A stretch of DNA of 64,000 nucleotides from JAWXBM01 sp964602895 (GTDB lineage Bacteria; Pseudomonadota; Gammaproteobacteria; Xanthomonadales; SZUA-36). The stretch is from NCBI GenBank assembly GCA_964602895.1, contig CAZRTG010000001.1:1-64000 (forward strand), given 5' to 3'. The position numbers were made by a program, and so were the translations under genes. Below are positions 25,697 through 34,362 of the stretch, one piece after another. Numbering within the stretch: position 1 is the first letter of the stretch; each line of letters starts with the position of its first letter. The notes under the pieces were generated by a model. The model had not been told where the DNA came from. It worked only from the letters and a program-made list of their open reading frames with translations, and searched no databases.

Positions 25697-26946
25697 AGCC
25701 CGGACCTCAACCATCCGGGCTGCCTGTGTCCAACACATTGGTCAACAAGAGTAGGCACAAGAGCAGCTTCAGATTGCTCGTGGTGCTTGCGGTAAGCAGT
25801 TCGCTGGCGCCTTTCTCCATGGACTTTTTCGCCCCTGCGATGCCAGACGCCACCCGCGACCTCGCAGCATCGGTGGACGCTGTCCAGTCCACCCTGTACG
25901 TGTTTCTCGTTGGCTATGCTCTTGCGCCATTCATCTGGGGCGCATTGGCAGATCGTATAGGCAGACGCAAAGTCATGCTGGCAGGGCTTGGCGTGTACAT
26001 CATCGCCTCGCTGGGCTGCTTCCTGGCCACAGGCATAGCGGGGTTGGCTTTCATGCGGATGCTACAGGGCATAGGTGCAGCCTGCGGCGTTGTGCTCGCC
26101 CGTACAGTGCTCCGGGACATTCACGGCCCCGGCGGGGCAACCAAAGCCATCTCCAGTATGTACATGATCATGGTATGGATTCCCATTTCAGCACCCGTTC
26201 TGGGAGGTTACCTGAGCTCACACCTTAACTGGAGAATCAGCTTTCTGATCATGGCCCTGCTGGCTCTGCTCACACTGATCGGCAGCCTGTTGTGGCAAAC
26301 GGAAACCAAACCACTGCCCTCTGCAGCAAACTACTCACCATCAATGACAAAGAGCTGGATCTCCATACTTTCAAACAGCGTCTTTTTACGTCATTCTCTG
26401 GCGAATACCTTTTGCCTTACCACCATGTTGTTGTTTCTGGCGAACTACAGTTTTCTGCTGGAAAAATATTACCAGCTTGGTGCCCGTGAAAGTGGCTACA
26501 TACTGGCCACCTTCAACGCCAGCCTTTCCGCCGGTGTGTATCTTGCCCGGGTGGTGGTTACAGCTTTGGGTGTAGAAAAAAGCATTCAAACCGGGCTGGT
26601 TATGGCGTTCACCGGTTGGCTGGGTTTGGTCGGCGCCAATCTGGGGCCTCCATCGCCCGGTCTTTCTCTGATCGTGATTGCACTGGCTTGCCTGGGTACC
26701 GGTATGGTGATCAGCCTAACCATCGGACAGGCACTGGTACCGTTCAGCCACACCACGGGTACCGCATCAGCACTTTTTATCTGTCTGCAGTCGATAGGTT
26801 CGGCACTTATCGCCTTCCTGGTCGGGCGCTATCTTGAGAGCACGTTGGTGTCCTTATCCATCATGTTGGCGTTTTGCTCGCTGTTGGCCTTGCTCAGCAT
26901 ATTATTGATTGGCAAGCCTCAAACCGTGTCACCAAAAATCCGCTAA
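25672..26946 (+). CDS. MFS transporter (Bcr/CflA-like)
   Basis: Major facilitator with twelve predicted helices, 424 residues if the TTG at 25672 is the start, which overlaps the VOC gene by 25 bases; a GTG at 25726 would shorten it by 18 residues and is equally possible because the first hydrophobic helix begins only at about residue 35. It has the DFFAPAMPD entry of helix 1, loop motif A LADRIGRRKVML, and the antiporter-like helix 5 region with APVLGGYLS. Bcr/CflA members are proton-driven exporters of drugs or metabolites. As last gene of the plus-strand series it may export a by-product or exchange a substrate. Confidence 0.83.
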   Translation: MQSQLPALKPGPQPSGLPVSNTLVNKSRHKSSFRLLVVLAVSSSLAPFSMDFFAPAMPDATRDLAASVDAVQSTLYVFLVGYALAPFIWGALADRIGRRKVMLAGLGVYIIASLGCFLATGIAGLAFMRMLQGIGAACGVVLARTVLRDIHGPGGATKAISSMYMIMVWIPISAPVLGGYLSSHLNWRISFLIMALLALLTLIGSLLWQTETKPLPSAANYSPSMTKSWISILSNSVFLRHSLANTFCLTTMLLFLANYSFLLEKYYQLGARESGYILATFNASLSAGVYLARVVVTALGVEKSIQTGLVMAFTGWLGLVGANLGPPSPGLSLIVIALACLGTGMVISLTIGQALVPFSHTTGTASALFICLQSIGSALIAFLVGRYLESTLVSLSIMLAFCSLLALLSILLIGKPQTVSPKIR

Positions 26947-27033
26947 TGTGAAGGATTAGAAAATATACATTGTGAACGCAATTCCGAGCAGGAAGACTGT
27001 TAAGCCATAAACCACTTTTGACATTGAAAATGG

Positions 27034-27047
27034 TTTAGGTATAAACT
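27034..27047. promoter_or_regulatory. GTTTA-N4-TAAAC palindrome, site 4
   Basis: GTTTAGGTATAAAC lies 126 bases upstream of the TonB receptor start, in the 226-base intergenic region. It joins the receptor to the same putative regulon as the aminotransferase, manD and ThDP genes, which suggests that the receptor imports this pathway's substrate. Confidence 0.5.
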
Positions 27048-27172
27048 TTAAATTGTGAAAGGTTGTGAATGACGGTGTTCAACCTGTTTTTGAACAGCCT
27101 CTGAATCAACATTACAACAGACTCTGTTAAAGAGCCGCCAGTTCCAGTCAGCCCAACTCGGAGACCCACTCG

Positions 27173-29467
27173 ATGAACAAATTTTTTCCGTTGTCGAAGT
27201 TATCATCCCTCACGCTTGCCTCCTTTATTCTTATTCCACTCACCAGTGTTGCCCAAACTGCAGACGACGGTGCCCTGATGCTGGAAGAGGTAGTTGTAAC
27301 CGCCCAGCGACGCGAAGAGTCATTGCAGGACGTTCCGATCAGTATCTCCGTATTTGGCAATGAGCAATTGGTCAAAACCAATATAACCACTGCTGCCCAA
27401 TATTTGGTAATGACCCCCAATGTCGGCTACTCGGAAGACGGTGAAGGCGGCAGCCGCAGCATCAATATCGCTATTCGCGGCGTCAGCAACGTAACCCTGG
27501 ATGGTGTGGCCTCTGCCAACTCCATCGGTTACTACATTGATGAATTGTCTGTTGGCGCCATGGCGCAGGGCACGATTAACCCCCAATTGCAGGATATAGA
27601 ACAGATTGAGGTTCTGCGTGGCCCACAGGGCACCTACTACGGTCGTAACGCAGTCGGTGGTGCACTCAACATTACGACCGTCAAACCCAACGACGAATTT
27701 TATTTTGAAGGTTCTCTGACGGGCGCAAATTTTGGTACCTTTGGCGCCGAAGCGATAATCAACGTTCCATTCAGTGACCGATTTATGGCACGCGGCGTAT
27801 TTGCTTATGAAGAGTCTGATACCCCAATCAAAAATGTGAATGAACTGGGTAATGACCCTTTTTATGAATACACCACAGGTCGTGTCTCTTTCCGCGCTCT
27901 GCCGACAGACAATGTGACCATGGATCTGTCAGTCACCGTCACAAACGAAGATGAAGGTGGCGACATCGCCATTCCGTCGGGCATAGTCGATCTTGATACG
28001 CAATCCATTTTTGGCTTCGGCCCCTATGATGCCATCGATACCGGCCTGGGCTTCTATCCGACCAATGATGATCGAATCGACCGGGATACCATCGAAGCGA
28101 ACAATAAAGACTTCACCATTATCAATGGTCGCATCAATTGGGATCTGGGCAATGTGCAGCTGACGTCGGTCACTGGCTATATCGACAGTACATTCTTCCG
28201 CCAATCCGATCTGGATGGTATTTCTTTGACGATCGGACCATTGCCGTTACGACGTGAAAATGATTACGACGCAAAAACCTGGAGCCAGGAATTCCGTCTG
28301 ATGTCCAGTGGTGACTCCAAGACAGACTGGACCATTGGTGCCATTTATATCGACGATGACATCAACCGCGCAAATCAGATTCAAATCATGCCGAAGGATG
28401 CACCGAGCGGTGAAGAAATTGGCTATATCAATAACGACGTGCAGAATTTCGGATTCAAGAGTACCGCTGTATTTGGTGAAGCGACCATTCCGGTAGTCGG
28501 TAATTTCGATTTGACTGTTGGTGCCCGTTTCTCACAGGATAAAGTTTCCGCCACTGCTTTCGACACAAGACAAACACAGCCCTTATCCGGTAGCGAAACG
28601 TTTAAAGACTTTTCACCCAGATTGGTATTGCGCCACTTGACCGATACTACAACCTGGTACGGCTCTGTTTCAAAGGGTTACAAATCCGGCGGCGTGGACG
28701 TTTCCGGTGCTTCCAGAACACAACCGGCCCCATTTGAATCGGAAGAATTGTGGAACTATGAAGTAGGTTTTAAAACACAGTTTGCGGGTGGTAGAACTAC
28801 ACTTTCCGGTGCCGTTTTCTACCTCGACTGGTCAGACTTCCAGGTTCAAACCATGCGCCTGGATGACCCGAACGATATCGGCTCATCAATCTCCACCACC
28901 CAGAACGCAGACTCTGCCAGTTCCAAAGGCGCGGAACTGGAGTTCAGCACTCTGCTGACACCTGGCCTTGTGTGGACCGCTAACGTCGGTTATGTAGATG
29001 CTCAATTTGATGACTATAAAGACGCAGCCTTGCGTGGCGAAACCAACGGCATTCCTAACATGCTCGATGTTTCAGGTCAGCCGCTGCCCAGAACGCCTGA
29101 GTGGACCTTCAGTACTGCTTTGCAGTATGACTGGGACATTGGCACCAATAGCGCTTATGTACGCGGTGAATATGCCTTTACTGACAACCAGTACAGCGAT
29201 ATTGAAGCCATCGGCTCACTGGTCGGTGAAACCGTCAATGGTGATCCGTTCGTACTGCCTTCCTTCCCGTACCAGATACCGGACTACTCAGTAGTCAACC
29301 TGTTCGCAGGGCTTGAAGGTGACCGTTACCGCATCGTGGCCTTTATGAAAAATGCCCTGGACGAGCAGTACTACACCGGTACTGCAGACAACTTTGGTGC
29401 CGCGGGTATCCGCTTGAGACCGCACTTCCGTGAGTTTGGCATCAAGGTTACATTCAAGACAAACTAG
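27173..29467 (+). CDS. TonB-dependent outer-membrane receptor
   Basis: 764-residue outer-membrane transporter. A signal peptide (LASFILIPLTSVAQ, cleavage near residue 27) precedes a TonB box region EEVVVTAQRREES and the plug domain with GTYYGRNAVGGALNITT. The remainder is a 22-strand type beta-barrel ending in the aromatic FGIKVTFKTN. The sequence resembles the large group of Caulobacter-type receptors used for plant compounds, oligosaccharides or aromatics rather than for siderophores; no iron genes are near. ATG start with CGGAG upstream. The GTTTA-N4-TAAAC palindrome upstream and the terminator after it make it a single-gene unit in the same regulon. Confidence 0.92.
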   Translation: MNKFFPLSKLSSLTLASFILIPLTSVAQTADDGALMLEEVVVTAQRREESLQDVPISISVFGNEQLVKTNITTAAQYLVMTPNVGYSEDGEGGSRSINIAIRGVSNVTLDGVASANSIGYYIDELSVGAMAQGTINPQLQDIEQIEVLRGPQGTYYGRNAVGGALNITTVKPNDEFYFEGSLTGANFGTFGAEAIINVPFSDRFMARGVFAYEESDTPIKNVNELGNDPFYEYTTGRVSFRALPTDNVTMDLSVTVTNEDEGGDIAIPSGIVDLDTQSIFGFGPYDAIDTGLGFYPTNDDRIDRDTIEANNKDFTIINGRINWDLGNVQLTSVTGYIDSTFFRQSDLDGISLTIGPLPLRRENDYDAKTWSQEFRLMSSGDSKTDWTIGAIYIDDDINRANQIQIMPKDAPSGEEIGYINNDVQNFGFKSTAVFGEATIPVVGNFDLTVGARFSQDKVSATAFDTRQTQPLSGSETFKDFSPRLVLRHLTDTTTWYGSVSKGYKSGGVDVSGASRTQPAPFESEELWNYEVGFKTQFAGGRTTLSGAVFYLDWSDFQVQTMRLDDPNDIGSSISTTQNADSASSKGAELEFSTLLTPGLVWTANVGYVDAQFDDYKDAALRGETNGIPNMLDVSGQPLPRTPEWTFSTALQYDWDIGTNSAYVRGEYAFTDNQYSDIEAIGSLVGETVNGDPFVLPSFPYQIPDYSVVNLFAGLEGDRYRIVAFMKNALDEQYYTGTADNFGAAGIRLRPHFREFGIKVTFKTN

Positions 29468-29506
29468 TATCAGGTAGTACCCCGAGCATAATGATCTGTG
29501 CCTGTT

Positions 29507-29548
29507 ACCGGGTTGGTAAGTTTAAACACTTCCAACCCGGTTTTTTTT
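29507..29548 (+). terminator. Rho-independent terminator after the TonB receptor
   Basis: Stem ACCGGGTTGG / CCAACCCGGT with a loop of about 14 bases, followed by eight T. It starts 40 bases beyond the receptor stop codon on the same strand. Confidence 0.85.
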
Positions 29549-29623
29549 ACCTTCCGAAAATACCAAAGCTGTTTTCAGGCTGGCTTGAATTATGTGCCCG
29601 GCAGGTACTTGGTGATGCGCACA

Positions 29624-29654
29624 ACACTACACCATACGCTGTAAGCTGTAGTGT
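29624..29654. promoter_or_regulatory. Inverted repeat before the cyclase gene
   Basis: ACACTACA and TGTAGTGT are separated by 15 bases and end 29 bases before the ATG of the cyclase gene. The position fits an operator for a dimeric regulator or a 5' leader hairpin. No second copy was found. Confidence 0.35.
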
Positions 29655-29683
29655 GCTGACATGCTGTTAAGTGGAACACGATC

Positions 29684-30754
29684 ATGAAGCAATTGCAGAT
29701 TAAATGGCTAGGCGGAGTCCTGTTGTTGTGCAGCACTGCAGTGATGGCCGCCAACAATCCCGTAGACGAGAACTGGTGGCCCGGCGAATTTGGCGCTGAA
29801 GATCAACGTGGCGCAGTAAATTACATTACTCCGAAGAAGCGCCTGGAAGCCGTTAAATTGGTTAAGCAAGGCAAAACCCTGACCTTGGGCATGCCCTATC
29901 ACAACGGCATGCCGCTGGTCCCCGGCCGCACTTACAGCCTGATGATACCGGGTGCCGGCAAGCCCATGCACGGTCCCGCCCCCTGGCAGGGAGAGGAGTT
30001 CAAACACACCTTCAACGATGAGTTTCTTGTCTCAGAGCTTGGGCAGGTTGGCAGCCAGTTCGATGGCCCCGGACATCCCATGATCTGGGTGGCCGGGCAG
30101 GAAGGTTGGAAAGAGGGCAACTACCTCTATAACGGTCGCCGTTTTGAAGACTATGGCCACGGTCGGGGTTTACAGGTCAACGGCGTGGAACATGTCGCAG
30201 AGGTGGGGTTTTTCACACGCGGCATCCTGATCGATATGCCCGTATTGAAAGGTGTAAAACGCTTACAGAAAGGTGAGGAGATCACCGTTACCGATTTCAA
30301 GCAGGCCCTGAAGCAGCAGAATATCGATAACGCCAGCCAGGGGGATGTGGTACTGATTCGTACCGGCTGGATTCAACTGTGGAAGAGCTACCTGGATGAG
30401 ACAGGGCACATCACCGGCTCGGCGGAAGAGGTGTACGCCGCCAATCAGGAATTCATGTCCGGAGAGCCTGGCGTGTCGGCCGAGCTTTGCGAATACCTTG
30501 CTCAAAGAAAAATATCCATGCTGGTGACGGACCAGGGAGCTGTGGAGCCACTGGGTGGTGAAAATCAATCTCCTGACGCACCCTTCGGCTATTGCCACAT
30601 GAACCTGCTGGTACGTCGGGGCATTTATCTGTTTGAGAGCCTGGATATGGAAGCTTTATCCCGTGAAAAAGCATATGAATTTCTTTTCACCTGGGCACCA
30701 TTGAAACTGGTTGGCGCAACCGGTTCTCCTGGCAATCCCATTGTGGCTTGGTAA
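29684..30754 (+). CDS. Exported cyclase-family (kynurenine formamidase-fold) metal hydrolase
   Basis: 356-residue member of the PF04199 cyclase family with an N-terminal signal peptide (GGVLLLCSTAVMAA, cleavage near residue 23), so it should act in the periplasm. Family members are zinc- or manganese-dependent hydrolases of amides, lactones or formyl groups. The usual metal motif HGTHxDxPxH is present only as GSQFDGPGHPM near residue 125, with Gln for the first His, a variant also seen in other long family members. It overlaps the altronate-dehydratase-type gene region closely (stop 5 bases before its ATG), so the two are cotranscribed and may act in sequence, for example opening a lactone before dehydration. 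Confidence 0.8.
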   Translation: MKQLQIKWLGGVLLLCSTAVMAANNPVDENWWPGEFGAEDQRGAVNYITPKKRLEAVKLVKQGKTLTLGMPYHNGMPLVPGRTYSLMIPGAGKPMHGPAPWQGEEFKHTFNDEFLVSELGQVGSQFDGPGHPMIWVAGQEGWKEGNYLYNGRRFEDYGHGRGLQVNGVEHVAEVGFFTRGILIDMPVLKGVKRLQKGEEITVTDFKQALKQQNIDNASQGDVVLIRTGWIQLWKSYLDETGHITGSAEEVYAANQEFMSGEPGVSAELCEYLAQRKISMLVTDQGAVEPLGGENQSPDAPFGYCHMNLLVRRGIYLFESLDMEALSREKAYEFLFTWAPLKLVGATGSPGNPIVAW

Positions 30755-30759
30755 AGATC

Positions 30760-32286
30760 ATGACTCATCCTGAAAAGCAACTGCTTCGTTTACACCCCGA
30801 TGACAATGTGGCGCTGGCCAGACAGCAACTGCCAGCAGGAGAGGCTGGTCCAGGCTTCAAACCCGTCACGGAAATTCCGGCACTACACAAAGTTGCTTTG
30901 ACCGATATCCCGGTTGGTGGTCGTATCATCAAATATCAACAAACCATCGGCATAGCCTCACAGCCTATCCGCGCCGGGGAGCACGTACATAGCCATAACT
31001 GTGTGGTTGCCAGCATCAACAAGAACTATGCTTTTGACACTTTGGTAAAACCAACCGACTACATACCGGTGGATCAACAGGCTGCATTCCAGGGGTACAG
31101 ACGTGCGAACGGTAAGATCGGTACACGAAATTATCTGGGCATACTGACTTCAGTCAATTGCTCCGGTACGGTGGCGCATCAGGTTGCAAACGCCATCAAT
31201 AACTCGGCTGAGTTACCCGCGCAAGCCAATATCGATGGTGCGGTGGCGCTGGTGCACGGCACCGGCTGCGGTATGCGCGGCAGCGGTGACGGTTTCGATA
31301 ATCTCAAACGCATTCTTCGCGGCTATGCACTGCACCCGAATTTTGGTGGTGTTGTATTGATCGGACTGGGCTGTGAAGTCATGCAGATCAACGCGCTACT
31401 GGCCGAATTCCAGATGGAGGAGTCTGACACGTTACGCTATCTGACAATACAGGAAGCAGGTGGCACTCGGGCAGCCATAGCCAATGGTATGGCGTTGCTA
31501 CAGGAAATGTTGCCTGTCGTTGGCAAAGCGCAACGAGAAAGCTGTCCGGCCAGCGAGCTGACGTTGGCATTGCAGTGCGGCGGCTCCGATGCCCTGTCAG
31601 GGGTTACGGCCAATCCCGCACTGGGCGCCGCCGTTGACCGGCTGGTCCGGGAAGGCGGGACCGCCATTCTGTCGGAAACACCGGAAATTTATGGTGCCGA
31701 ACACCTTTTGATCAAACGTGCCCGTGATCGATCTGTCGCAGACGCGCTGATAGAGCGCATCGAGTGGTGGGAAAAATACACCCGTGCCACCGGTGATGAA
31801 CTGGACAATAACCCGTCGCCGGGAAACAAGATGGGTGGCCTGACCACCATTCTCGAAAAATCCCTGGGTGCAGTGGCAAAGGGTGGCAGTACCGAACTCT
31901 GCGGGGTGTATCGATATGGCGAGATCGTTGATCGCAAGGGCCTGGTTTTTATGGACAGCCCCGGCTTTGACCCGGCCTCGGTTACCGGTCAGGTAGCTTC
32001 CGGGGCGAATGTGATTTGCTTTACCACAGGCCGCGGTTCTGCCTTCGGCTTCAAGCCCGTGCCTTCTTTAAAGCTCACCACCAACACTCCCATTTTCCAA
32101 CGCATGAATGAGGATATGGACATCAACTGCGGCGATATCGTCGATGGATTGATTGACGTGCAGGGCAAGGGTGAGGAGATTTTCCAGGCTGTTCTGAATG
32201 TGGCTTCAGGGCAAAAAACCAAAAGTGAATTGTTGGATTATGGCAGTAATGAATTCACCCCCTGGCAAATCGGGGCGGTCGTTTAA
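30760..32286 (+). CDS. Altronate/galactarate dehydratase-family enzyme (UxaA-like)
   Basis: 508-residue sugar-acid dehydratase. Residues about 15-100 form the SAF domain (GRIIKYQQTIGIA, GEHVHSHN), and the remainder is the UxaA catalytic region with RANGKIGTRNYLGI, HGTGCGMRG, LGCEVMQINALL, LQCGGSDALSGVTANPA and CFTTGRGSAFG. These Cys/His-rich segments bind the essential Fe or Mn. It should dehydrate D-altronate or a related aldonic/aldaric acid to a 2-keto-3-deoxy acid. Start ATG 30760 rather than the TTG twelve bases earlier inside the upstream stop. Together with manD, kdgK and eda this gives two inputs to the KDG pool. Confidence 0.9.
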   Translation: MTHPEKQLLRLHPDDNVALARQQLPAGEAGPGFKPVTEIPALHKVALTDIPVGGRIIKYQQTIGIASQPIRAGEHVHSHNCVVASINKNYAFDTLVKPTDYIPVDQQAAFQGYRRANGKIGTRNYLGILTSVNCSGTVAHQVANAINNSAELPAQANIDGAVALVHGTGCGMRGSGDGFDNLKRILRGYALHPNFGGVVLIGLGCEVMQINALLAEFQMEESDTLRYLTIQEAGGTRAAIANGMALLQEMLPVVGKAQRESCPASELTLALQCGGSDALSGVTANPALGAAVDRLVREGGTAILSETPEIYGAEHLLIKRARDRSVADALIERIEWWEKYTRATGDELDNNPSPGNKMGGLTTILEKSLGAVAKGGSTELCGVYRYGEIVDRKGLVFMDSPGFDPASVTGQVASGANVICFTTGRGSAFGFKPVPSLKLTTNTPIFQRMNEDMDINCGDIVDGLIDVQGKGEEIFQAVLNVASGQKTKSELLDYGSNEFTPWQIGAVV

Positions 32287-32345
32287 AGCGCGAAGAGCAC
32301 TCCGGCCTGGTGAAATGCTTTCGATTTAATTCTTACTGAACTCCA

Positions 32346-32375
32346 AGGAAACTCTGAATTATTCAGAATTTTCCT
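32346..32375. terminator. Hairpin between convergent genes, from a MITE remnant
   Basis: AGGAAA-c-TCTGAAT-t-ATTCAGA-a-TTTCCT forms a nearly perfect stem between the plus-strand dehydratase and the minus-strand FAA hydrolase, a position suited to bidirectional termination. It shares CCAAGGAAACTCTGAATTA with the end of the 13621-13768 element. The last four codons of the FAA gene (ENSE) lie inside it. Confidence 0.5.
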
Positions 32376-33549
32376 GATTCAGCAATCCCCGCCTGGCCAG
32401 ATTGGTCATCAATGCCGTAAGGCCAAACTGCCACTTCGGCGCTTCGTCTGACCAGGTGACTTTATTGACCAGGCTACCCAACTGCGCGGATGCAACCGTT
32501 ACCACATCACCGGGCTTATGGGTAAAGCCCTGTCCTGCTTCGCCTCTGTCCTGTGTGGGCGCAATCAGCGAACCCAGATACAGGGCAAAACCATCCGGAT
32601 ACTGGTGATTGCTGCCCATGGTTTGTGCCACCAGATCCAAAGGATCACGGGTCATCAGTTCCATGCTGCTTGCCTCGGTAAACCGGAACCCGTCTTCACC
32701 ACTGACCTGCAGGGAAACCCGGGCCTGACGCACCGAAGACATATCGAAACCGTCGTCAAAAACCCGTACAAAAGGGCCGATACTGGCTGAGGCATTGTTG
32801 TCCTTGCCCTTGCCCAGCAACAGCGCACTGCGGCCTTCAAAATCTCGCAGATTGACATCATTACCCAGGCTGGCACCCACCACTTGCTGCTGACTGTTAC
32901 ACACCAGCACGACCTCCGGCTCCGGATTGTTCCACGCCGAATCACGACGGATGCCGACCCAATCACCCCAACCTATGGCCGACAGCGTGGCGGCCTTGGT
33001 GAACACCTCGGCATCGGGACCTATGGCGACTTCCAGGTATTGAGACCACATGCCTTTCGCGATCAGTTGCTGCTTGAGTTCGGCAGCCTGTTCGCTACCT
33101 GGCTGCACTTCCGCCAGTAAATTCCCAAAGGAGGCCTGCAGACTGGCGCGTATGCGTTCAGCAGCGTGCAGGTCACCCGCCGCCTGTTCTTCAACCACCC
33201 GTTCCATCACCGATACCGCAAAGGTCACACCACAGGCCTTGATGCATTGCAGATCGATAGGCGTTAACAGCTTCAAGCCCCGCCTGGCTGCTTCCCAGCT
33301 CAGGCCATCGAGAACCTCTGTTGCCTTGCCCAGCTTCGTGCCTTTGAAAGTGCGCAGCTGGCTGGCCACATCGGGTAATTCAAACAATTGGGATACGGTA
33401 GCGGCTAAACCACTGATGTCGTACATCACCGAATCGATCACCACTACAGGCACAGGGCCTGATGCCGCATTGCTCCAGACGCGCCCTACCAGCAAGGCAT
33501 CAGCGACGTCTTCAGGCAAGAGGCGAGACAGGGGGTTTGAACGGCTCAT
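32359..33549 (-). CDS. Fumarylacetoacetate hydrolase-family protein
   Basis: 396-residue FAA-superfamily enzyme with an extended N-terminal domain. Metal-site candidates include GPDAEVFTKA, NPEPEVVLV (the Glu-x-Glu pair near residue 215), GNDVNLRDFEGR and LLGKGKDNNASASIGP; LYLGSLI and HKPGDVV follow near the C-terminus. Relatives hydrolyse or decarboxylate beta-dicarbonyl compounds and 2-keto-3-deoxy acids. It is the last gene of the minus-strand 14-gene run, 13 bases after the ABC ATPase. It may process the final oxo acid of the route. The C-terminus is provided by a MITE-derived hairpin. Confidence 0.83.
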   Translation of the reverse strand: MSRSNPLSRLLPEDVADALLVGRVWSNAASGPVPVVVIDSVMYDISGLAATVSQLFELPDVASQLRTFKGTKLGKATEVLDGLSWEAARRGLKLLTPIDLQCIKACGVTFAVSVMERVVEEQAAGDLHAAERIRASLQASFGNLLAEVQPGSEQAAELKQQLIAKGMWSQYLEVAIGPDAEVFTKAATLSAIGWGDWVGIRRDSAWNNPEPEVVLVCNSQQQVVGASLGNDVNLRDFEGRSALLLGKGKDNNASASIGPFVRVFDDGFDMSSVRQARVSLQVSGEDGFRFTEASSMELMTRDPLDLVAQTMGSNHQYPDGFALYLGSLIAPTQDRGEAGQGFTHKPGDVVTVASAQLGSLVNKVTWSDEAPKWQFGLTALMTNLARRGLLNQENSE

Positions 33550-33562
33550 AACGGCACCTTGC

Positions 33563-34333
33563 TCAATGCTCCAACACCTGTGAAAGAAAACGCTTCACCC
33601 GGTCGTTCGCGGGTGCATCAAAAAACTGATCCGGTGCACAATCTTCAACGATGCAGCCTTCATCCATAAACAACACACGATTGGCAACCCGTCGTGCAAA
33701 GGTCATTTCATGGGTGACGCAGACCATGGTCATGCCGGATTGTGCCAGCGCAATCATGGTTTCCAACACCTCGCCAATGGTCTCCGGGTCCAGAGCCGAC
33801 GTAGGCTCGTCAAACAGCATCATGCCGGGCTCCATGCACAGGGCACGGGCTATGGCAACACGTTGCTGTTGGCCACCCGACATCTGTGCCGGATACTTGG
33901 CGCCAAAGCCCGTCAGCTTGACCTTGTCCAGATAATAGTTGGCCCGATCGATCGCAACCGCGTTGGGGCACTTGTGTACCACCCGCGGTGCCAATGTGAG
34001 GTTTTCCAGTACGGTCAGATGCGGGAACAAATTGAATTGCTGAAATACCATGCCGACGTTCTGCCGCATCAAGCGAATTTCTTTTGCCGTCCGGGCTTCC
34101 TTGCCCTGTACTTTCAGACTGCCGGATTGGTGTTTTTCCAGTGCGTTGATGCAACGTATCAGAGTGGATTTACCGGAACCGGACGGCCCGCAAATCACCA
34201 CCTTTTCACCGGTATGAATCTGCAGGTTGATGTCTTTCAATACATGCAGGTCACCGTACCACTTGTTCAAACCGGTGATCTGTACCTGCGGTACGTTCCC
34301 TGCTGCATCAGGTTGCTGGTCTTGCATCTGCAT
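33563..34333 (-). CDS. aapP: Amino-acid ABC transporter ATP-binding protein (AapP/GlnQ type)
   Basis: 256-residue ATPase of a polar amino-acid importer. Walker A is GPSGSGKST, the Q-loop is VFQQFNLFPH, the ABC signature is MSGGQQQRVAIARAL, Walker B is MLFDEPTSALDPE and the switch His lies in CVTHEMTFARR. I choose the ATG at 34333, with GTGGAG eight bases upstream; the ATG at 34366, overlapping the SDR stop, and the frame opening at 34399 are alternatives. Its permeases and binding protein are 6-11 kb away in the same transcript (40016-42277 and 44089-45111), a split arrangement that ties uptake directly to the enzymes between them. Confidence 0.9.
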   Translation of the reverse strand: MQMQDQQPDAAGNVPQVQITGLNKWYGDLHVLKDINLQIHTGEKVVICGPSGSGKSTLIRCINALEKHQSGSLKVQGKEARTAKEIRLMRQNVGMVFQQFNLFPHLTVLENLTLAPRVVHKCPNAVAIDRANYYLDKVKLTGFGAKYPAQMSGGQQQRVAIARALCMEPGMMLFDEPTSALDPETIGEVLETMIALAQSGMTMVCVTHEMTFARRVANRVLFMDEGCIVEDCAPDQFFDAPANDRVKRFLSQVLEH

Positions 34334-34362
34334 GTTCAAAACTCCACTCTGGACCTTGAGGC

